A stretch of DNA of 10,027 bases from Thiopontia sp964344785 (GTDB lineage: Bacteria; Pseudomonadota; Gammaproteobacteria; GCF-002020875), in contig CAYFOR010000103.1 in assembly GCA_964344785.1 (NCBI GenBank), positions 1 through 10,027 of the forward strand, in the 5' to 3' direction. The notes under the pieces are model-generated. The model was not told where the DNA came from. It did no database searches and saw only the letters and a list, made by a program, of their open reading frames with translations. This document shows, piece by piece, positions 6,209-10,027 of the stretch. A program made the position numbers and the translations under genes. How positions within the stretch are numbered: the stretch's first letter is position 1; each line of letters begins with the position of its first letter.

Positions 6209-7081
6209 ATGCGGCTGCTATTGATACTCCTGCTGCTGCCATCCGTGCTTCAGGCAGCGCCGCTGAAGGTTTTTGTATCGATTCTCCCGCTACAGACCTT
6301 TGTTGAAAGGGTCGGAGGACCGCATGTAACCGTCCATGCCATCATTGGTCCAGGACAGGACCCGCACAACTACTCCCCCTCTCCCAAACAGATCCAGTCC
6401 CTCTCCTCTGCCGCACTCTATATTCATGGTGGTGGGGCATTCGAACAGGGCTGGTCTACACGGATACGCCAGGCCAACCCATCCATGGCCGTAATCAACG
6501 CCTTTGAACACGTGGAACTGCGCCCATTCAGTGAACCTCACCAGCACCACCATGATGAGGCTCACCACAATGAACAGGGTGATCACCACCCGCACCACGC
6601 AGTGAGCATCGACCCCCATGCCTGGACCAGCCCACTGCTGGCACAGCAGATGGTGCGCACCATTGAGCAGGGGATGAGCCGACTCAATCCGGCCCATCAG
6701 GATGCATACCGCAAAGGTGCTGCAGCACTGATCTCGGAACTTGAACAGCTCCATCAGGAGATTGAACAACTGCTTGAGTCTACAGAGCAACGGGCCTTCA
6801 TGGTGTTTCATCCGGTCTGGGGATACTTTGCCCACACCTATGGACTGCAGCAGATCGCCATTGAGGATGAGGGGAAGGCCCCCAGTGCACAGCGCCTTGT
6901 CCAGTTGATCTCCGAGGCCAGGACACTGGGAGTGAAGACCATATTTGTTCAACCGCAGATGAGTCGTCGTGCTGCCCGGCAGATTGCCAATGCCATTGAT
7001 GGTGAGGTTGTTGTTCTCGACCCGCTCGCAGCAGACTATCTCGAAAACCTGCGTCATGTTTCACAACAGTTGATCCGTTAG
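6209..7081 (+). CDS. znuA: Zinc ABC transporter periplasmic binding protein ZnuA
   Basis: The periplasmic metal-capture component of a ZnuACB importer, 290 residues. Residues 1-16 are a short signal peptide (MRLLLILLLL core, cleavage probably after LQA). The cluster A-I fold is shown by the expected metal ligands: His53 (DPHNYSPSP), His137 (DPHAWTSP), His201 (FHPVWGYF) and Asp271 (LDPLA). A flexible loop at 111-130 holds ten histidines among acidic residues. Such loops are characteristic of zinc-specific members and are rare in manganese-specific ones, so zinc is the likely substrate. The family helix backbone (about 160-195) is present. The gene starts three bases after the arsC-like stop; AGGAG (6189-6193) is 15 bases upstream and GGAT is nearer, so the ribosome-binding site is mediocre and coupling is likely. 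No Zur-like operator is visible nearby. Confidence 0.95.
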   Translation: MRLLLILLLLPSVLQAAPLKVFVSILPLQTFVERVGGPHVTVHAIIGPGQDPHNYSPSPKQIQSLSSAALYIHGGGAFEQGWSTRIRQANPSMAVINAFEHVELRPFSEPHQHHHDEAHHNEQGDHHPHHAVSIDPHAWTSPLLAQQMVRTIEQGMSRLNPAHQDAYRKGAAALISELEQLHQEIEQLLESTEQRAFMVFHPVWGYFAHTYGLQQIAIEDEGKAPSAQRLVQLISEARTLGVKTIFVQPQMSRRAARQIANAIDGEVVVLDPLAADYLENLRHVSQQLIR

Positions 7082-7094
7082 AAGGCACTCTGAA

Positions 7095-7850
7095 GTGAAC
7101 CCGACACCCGTCGTCGATCTGCAGCAGCTCTCGTTCAGCTACGCCTCACAACCGGTGCTGGAGCGGGTTGACCTGCAGGTTGATAGCGGTGAATTCATCG
7201 GCATTGTCGGTCCCAATGCCGGTGGGAAAACAACCTTGCTGAAGTTGATGCTGGGTATCCTCAAACCGCAACAGGGCAAACTGCAGGTACTCGGCAGCAG
7301 CCCAAGACGGGCACGCTACCGTATCGGGTATGTACCCCAGTATCCCGCCTTTTCACGAGACTTTCCGATCACCGTTTCCCAACTGGTACTGATGGGACGG
7401 CTGGGGCACAACAACCACAACCGGGGCTGGCTGGGCCATCTGTGGCCGGGTGGCTATCATGATGCCGACCACGATGCGGTCAGGGTGGCGCTACAGGAGG
7501 TCGAGGCACTGAATCTGCAGGAGCGACAGATTGGAAGTCTGTCGGGAGGACAGTTGCAGCGTGTACTACTGGCACGTGCCCTGGTGAGCGAGCCGGAGAT
7601 CCTGATGCTGGATGAACCCACCGCCAATATCGATCAGCGTCTGGAGAACGAACTGTTTGATCTGCTGAAGACGCTCAACGACCGAATGACCATCATGGTG
7701 GTTTCACACGACATCGGCTTTATCTCCAGCTATGTCAGCCGGGTCGCATGTATCAACCGTACACTGATCTGCCACCACACCCAGAATATTGATGGCACGG
7801 TGATTCAGGAACTCTACGGTGAAGCAGTCAAAATGGTCCACCACCATTAA
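7095..7850 (+). CDS. znuC: Zinc ABC transporter ATP-binding protein ZnuC
   Basis: The cytoplasmic ATPase that powers the importer, 251 residues. Walker A is GPNAGGKTT (39-47), where the usual order Gly-Ala is Ala-Gly; the GxxxxGKT pattern is intact. The Q-loop is Gln82 (YVPQYP), the signature is LSGGQ (149-153), Walker B is ILMLDEP with Glu174, and the switch histidine is His205 (VVSHD). The protein ends in HHH, and residues 105-126 are His/Asn/Trp-rich, which may be metal-related. Translation probably starts at GTG (7095), nine bases after GAAGG (7081-7085); the gene begins 13 bases after znuA. The length is close to the family norm. Sequence alone cannot separate zinc from manganese importers for this subunit; the ZnuA histidine loop supports zinc. 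Confidence 0.95.
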   Translation: MNPTPVVDLQQLSFSYASQPVLERVDLQVDSGEFIGIVGPNAGGKTTLLKLMLGILKPQQGKLQVLGSSPRRARYRIGYVPQYPAFSRDFPITVSQLVLMGRLGHNNHNRGWLGHLWPGGYHDADHDAVRVALQEVEALNLQERQIGSLSGGQLQRVLLARALVSEPEILMLDEPTANIDQRLENELFDLLKTLNDRMTIMVVSHDIGFISSYVSRVACINRTLICHHTQNIDGTVIQELYGEAVKMVHHH

Positions 7851-7867
7851 GGTACCTTGCAATTGCT

Positions 7868-8704
7868 ATGAGTGACTTCTTCCAGGCCCTGCTGCAGTAC
7901 CCTTTTCTACAGCATGCACTGATTGCCGGGCTGTTGGCCAGCATCGGCTGCGGGGTGATCGGCACCTATGTGGTGGTCAAGCGGATTGCCTTTATCGCCG
8001 GTGGTATTGCCCACTCGGTACTGGGCGGGATGGGAGCGGCGCTCTACTACGGCTATGACCCGCTCGCTGGTGCGCTCGCCGCCGCAGTGGTATCCGCACT
8101 GCTGATCGGCTGGGTCCGTATTGAGTGGAAGACCCGTGAAGACACCTTGATCAGTGCACTGTGGGCCATCGGCATGGCGATTGGAATCCTCTTCATCGCC
8201 AAGACTCCGGGTTACCAGAGCGACCTGATGAGCTTTCTCTTTGGTGACATTCTGCTGGTTGCGGAGGAGAGCCTCTGGTTCATGGTGTTGCTTGACGGAT
8301 TATTGCTACTGGTTGTTGCGGCCTACCATCGACAATTTCTCGCAGTGGTATTCGATGAAGAGTTCGCCGAACTACGCGGGGTACCGGTACGGTTCTTCTA
8401 TCTGTTGCTGCTGTTGCTGGTTGCCGTCACGGTCGTACTGCTGATTCAGGTGGTGGGGCTGATCCTGGTACTGGCACTGTTGACCCTGCCCGCAGCCATC
8501 GCCAGCCATCATGTCCACTCACTGGGCAAGATGATGCTGGTTGCAACCATTGTCGGCTGCCTGATCAGCATCAGCGGCTTGGCGCTCTCCTACAGCCCCG
8601 ACCTCCCTCCCGGACCGGTGATCATCCTGCTGGCGGGCGCTGCCTATGTGATATCAGCCCTGTGGAGCCGCAACCGGTTGCGCAAACGTGTACTGCATGG
8701 CTGA
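7868..8704 (+). CDS. znuB: Zinc ABC transporter permease ZnuB
   Basis: The inner-membrane permease of the importer, 278 residues, belonging to the ABC-3 family of zinc/manganese/iron permeases. About eight hydrophobic segments are visible (roughly 14-34, 41-62, 66-83, 92-112, 132-152, 176-200, 221-243, 246-266), plus short helices at 203-214. Conserved features are the VVKRIAFIAGGIAHS segment (36-50) after the first helix, the cytoplasmic coupling region around 162-174, and DLPPGPVIILLAGAAYV (245-261) near the end. The protein carries a basic C-terminus (RNRLRKRV), consistent with cytoplasmic location. It starts 17 bases after znuC; a palindrome AAGGTACCTT (7849-7858) overlaps the znuC stop and supplies only a distant AAGG. 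It is the last gene of the operon, with a stem-loop right after it. Confidence 0.94.
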   Translation: MSDFFQALLQYPFLQHALIAGLLASIGCGVIGTYVVVKRIAFIAGGIAHSVLGGMGAALYYGYDPLAGALAAAVVSALLIGWVRIEWKTREDTLISALWAIGMAIGILFIAKTPGYQSDLMSFLFGDILLVAEESLWFMVLLDGLLLLVVAAYHRQFLAVVFDEEFAELRGVPVRFFYLLLLLLVAVTVVLLIQVVGLILVLALLTLPAAIASHHVHSLGKMMLVATIVGCLISISGLALSYSPDLPPGPVIILLAGAAYVISALWSRNRLRKRVLHG

Positions 8705-8727
8705 CAGTCATAACCTCACATGACTGT
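8704..8727 (+). terminator. Stem-loop overlapping the znuB stop codon
   Basis: ACAGTCAT (8704-8711) and ATGACTGT (8720-8727) form a perfect 8-bp stem with an 8-base loop, starting at the last base of the znuB TGA. There is no T-tract afterwards, so it is not a textbook intrinsic terminator. It could be a 3'-end stabilising hairpin or an inefficient terminator. A separate 10-bp palindrome AATCCGGATT follows at 8731-8740. Confidence 0.35.
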
Positions 8728-8868
8728 AGAAATCCGGATTCAATCTCACAGGTAGTGTCAGGCATCTACCAGCACATTCCGGGCATTAGTGTAGTATGCC
8801 GTTCTGTTTGGAACCTATAAATACACTATAAAACAGCAAGATATAATATCTGTGGATGGATATTATTT

Positions 8869-8908
8869 ACCTCATAAGTTCTCTCAAGAGCCATGCACCA
8901 CATGAGGT
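8869..8908. repeat. Inverted repeat ACCTCAT/ATGAGGT
   Basis: ACCTCAT (8869-8875) and ATGAGGT (8902-8908) are perfect inverted copies separated by 26 bases; the loop holds a small CTCTCAAGAG hairpin. It directly abuts the next palindrome (8909-8924). As RNA it would need transcription from the upstream TATAAT-like element; as DNA it could be a pair of regulator half-sites. No function can be assigned. Confidence 0.35.
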
Positions 8909-8924
8909 TGCATAGCACTATGCA
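8909..8924. repeat. Interrupted 16-base palindrome, operator-like
   Basis: TGCATAG and CTATGCA are exact inverted copies flanking CA. The symmetry, 16-base length and position about 37 bases upstream of the -35 candidate resemble an operator for a dimeric regulator. I do not recognise the motif. Further TGCA words occur at 8894-8897 and 8921-8924. Confidence 0.4.
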
Positions 8925-8960
8925 TCTGATTTAATTAGACTTACCAATAATGTATGGTGT

Positions 8961-8990
8961 TTGGTCTGACGTAGACTAAAATCCTATAAA
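8961..8990 (+). promoter_or_regulatory. Candidate sigma-70 promoter for the binding-protein gene
   Basis: TTGGTC (8961-8966), an 18-base spacer and TATAAA (8985-8990) resemble a sigma-70 promoter. It would give a leader of about 50 bases before the GTG start at 9046. An alternative perfect -10 word TATAAT lies at 8842-8847 but lacks a matching -35. Confidence 0.45.
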
Positions 8991-9045
8991 CTTTTCGAGT
9001 GGCTGATGAGCGCATTCAGCACAAAACAGATGAAATGGAGTTTTT

Positions 9046-9861
9046 GTGAATATGGCTACACTGACCAGACTGGAAACCAACAATACTATTGTTCGGTCAA
9101 TACTGAGTCTGATTTTGCTGACTTTTATCGCTCCGGTGTGCGCTGAACAAGGAAAGCCCGTTTTTCTGGTTACAGCAGAATTTCCCCCTTACAACTATCT
9201 TCAGAACAACAAACTCATCGGCTCATCGACAGAAATCATTAAAAAGGTATTCGAACGGATGAATATGGAGCTGGAGATTAGCTTGCTACCCCCCAAAAGA
9301 GCCATGTCTATGGCCGCTAAAGGGCAAGCAGCTGGATACTTTACCTTTACAAAAAATCCTCAACGCCTCAAGGATCATTACTACTCTCTACCGTTATCAA
9401 CAATCAGTGATGTCTTTTTTAAAAAAAGAGATATTGCTGTTGACTGGAAAACATTGTCAGATTTGAAGAGTTACAAAATTGGTGCAACAGCGGGATACAA
9501 CTACGCTCCTGAATTTCTGGATGCAATGAACCAGAAAGTCATTAATGTGGATTTGATTACCACCGGCAATCCGGAGTTTATGCATCTAAAGAGACTCAAT
9601 GCAGACAGAGTCGATTTGATTATCTGTGAAGTTACCCTCTGCTCCCACATTGTGCGTAGCAATCCTGATCAGTTCAAAGATATTGACTTTGTGGATCACC
9701 CAATCGGCCCTGTACGTACTTTCCATCTAGGAATTTCCAAAAAATGGCCCAATGCAGCGTGGATTGCAAAAAGGTTCAACGAGACATTTCTTCAGCTACT
9801 TGAAGAGGGTGTAATCGACAAGATACATCAAAAACATGGATCACGACGAGATCTCTCATGA
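9046..9861 (+). CDS. Secreted periplasmic solute-binding protein (SBP_bac_3 type), orphan
   Basis: A 271-residue protein resembling family-3 extracellular solute-binding proteins (amino-acid-type ABC or signalling receptors). A signal peptide covers residues 1-33 (hydrophobic 15-30, cleavage probably after VCA). The mature protein opens with the family-typical strand VTAEFPPYNYL (42-52), then the second-lobe entry near SLPLSTISDVFFKK (114-127), LSDLKSYKIGATAGYNY (137-153) for the hinge return, and DLIICE at 190-195. Cys194 and Cys199 may form a disulphide. The ligand cannot be predicted; similar orphan proteins are often sensory or vestigial. No permease or ATPase genes flank it and no kinase is fused. 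GTG at 9046 is five bases after GGAG (9037-9040); an ATG at 9052 is the alternative. Codons are more A/T-rich than in the znu and mpl genes, suggesting a different history or weaker expression. Confidence 0.85.
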   Translation: MNMATLTRLETNNTIVRSILSLILLTFIAPVCAEQGKPVFLVTAEFPPYNYLQNNKLIGSSTEIIKKVFERMNMELEISLLPPKRAMSMAAKGQAAGYFTFTKNPQRLKDHYYSLPLSTISDVFFKKRDIAVDWKTLSDLKSYKIGATAGYNYAPEFLDAMNQKVINVDLITTGNPEFMHLKRLNADRVDLIICEVTLCSHIVRSNPDQFKDIDFVDHPIGPVRTFHLGISKKWPNAAWIAKRFNETFLQLLEEGVIDKIHQKHGSRRDLS

Positions 9862-9895
9862 TTGAACTGTGCATGGATTTAATGCCTCTATCGAC

Positions 9896-9921
9896 CACCG
9901 CATATGGTGTAATTTTGTTTT
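9896..9921 (+). terminator. Weak terminator candidate after the binding-protein gene
   Basis: CACC (9896-9899) and GGTG (9906-9909) form a short 4-bp stem around GCATAT (one extra G-U pair possible), followed by AATTTTGTTTT. The T-rich tail is good but the stem is short, so termination would be inefficient at best. It lies about 35 bases after the stop codon. Confidence 0.3.
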
Positions 9922-9927
9922 AATCTC

Positions 9928-9991
9928 TGAGCGCTCAATTCCCAGCTGCTTGCGGCGGTGATGCTTGCTTATTAAACCCGCCTTATTCACC
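9928..9991. repeat. Palindrome and two competing stems near the right edge
   Basis: TGAGCGCTCA (9928-9937) is a perfect 10-bp palindrome. Downstream, GGCGG (9954-9958) can pair with CCGCC (9978-9982), or GGTGA (9957-9961) with TCACC (9987-9991); both use G9957-G9958, so they exclude each other. The first stem is followed by TTATT. The stems are only 5 bp, so this is a tentative regulatory-leader observation. The rest of 9862-10027 shows nothing coding. Confidence 0.25.
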
Positions 9992-10007
9992 AAATAACCC
10001 ATAAAAC

Positions 10008-10014
10008 AAGGAGG
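10008..10014 (+). promoter_or_regulatory. Strong Shine-Dalgarno near the window edge
   Basis: AAGGAGG is complementary to the 16S rRNA 3' end over its full length and lies 13 bases from the end of the window. It probably serves a plus-strand gene whose start codon is just outside. No start codon in good spacing is visible inside. The overlapping GGCGCGCC (10013-10020) is a palindrome that may be chance. Confidence 0.4.
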
Positions 10015-10027
10015 CGCGCCCTCTATT

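Larger units (their letters stand above)
8705..9045. other. AT-rich non-coding stretch with several inverted repeats
   Basis: No convincing gene is present in these 341 bases. Composition is visibly richer in A/T than the znu genes. It holds, in order, the znuB 3' stem-loop, the palindrome AATCCGGATT (8731-8740), GGCAT/ATGCC (8782-8800), two copies of TATAAA (8816-8821, 8827-8832), GATATAATATC (8840-8850), a 7-bp inverted repeat (8869-8908), an interrupted 16-base palindrome (8909-8924) and a promoter candidate (8961-8990). It reads as a control region for the binding-protein gene that follows, possibly with remnants of older sequence. Confidence 0.6.

Noticed and set aside
8856..8915. Short plus-strand reading frame of 19 codons (MDIIYLISSL start) in the AT-rich gap
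   Set aside because: No good ribosome-binding site, very short, no recognisable leader-peptide pattern, and it ends inside the 8909-8924 palindrome. Probably chance.
9858..9923. Short frame of 21 codons starting at an ATGA overlap with the binding-protein stop
   Set aside because: The overlap hints at coupling, but the frame is tiny, has no features and ends within the terminator-like T-rich sequence.
10013..10020. GGCGCGCC palindrome as a biological site
   Set aside because: Eight-base GC palindromes occur by chance and overlap the Shine-Dalgarno; nothing else supports a role.

Overview
The window looks like chromosomal DNA from a gammaproteobacterium. The evidence is the murein-recycling ligase Mpl, the flavin prenyltransferase UbiX in the same operon, a ZnuACB-type metal importer, and the combination of an HD-GYP protein with a DUF3391-like N-terminus and a hybrid histidine kinase. 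The exact lineage is not determined; a free-living or symbiotic sulfur-oxidiser-like gammaproteobacterium is only a guess. Nine genes can be assigned to families with good confidence. A tenth, a periplasmic solute-binding protein, can be assigned to a fold but not to a ligand. There are no rRNA, tRNA, CRISPR, transposase or phage genes.

Layout. (1) Positions 29-3238, minus strand: a hybrid sensor histidine kinase (kinase plus receiver, six predicted membrane segments) followed, after a 231-base gap with its own promoter candidate, by an HD-GYP cyclic-di-GMP phosphodiesterase. (2) Positions 3449-3829, plus strand, divergent from the kinase: a small secreted LTXXQ (Spy/CpxP/ZraP-like) protein with a Gly/His-rich tail and a strong terminator. 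(3) Positions 3874-5831, minus strand: mpl and ubiX, overlapping by ATGA. (4) Positions 5855-8704, plus strand, divergent from mpl across only 23 bases: an ArsC/Spx/YffB-like thioredoxin-fold protein, then znuA, znuC and znuB, with gaps of 3, 13 and 17 bases. (5) Positions 8705-9045: a 341-base AT-rich non-coding stretch with several inverted repeats and a promoter candidate. (6) Positions 9046-9861: a secreted SBP_bac_3-type binding protein without transporter genes. (7) Positions 9862-10027: non-coding, with small palindromes and a strong Shine-Dalgarno sequence near the edge that probably serves a gene just outside.

How the parts work together. The znu genes encode a complete high-affinity zinc (or related metal) importer: periplasmic binding protein, ATPase and permease. 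Mpl recycles cell-wall tripeptide into the peptidoglycan precursor pool. UbiX makes the prenylated flavin needed by UbiD decarboxylases in ubiquinone synthesis. The kinase, the secreted LTXXQ protein and the HD-GYP enzyme could form an envelope-sensing and c-di-GMP output group, but this rests on proximity alone. The window is mostly ordinary core genome. The least explained parts are the kinase/LTXXQ/HD-GYP neighbourhood, the very short mpl/arsC-like divergent gap, and the palindrome-rich AT-rich stretch before the orphan binding protein. I did not find clear evidence of a new defence or mobile system.
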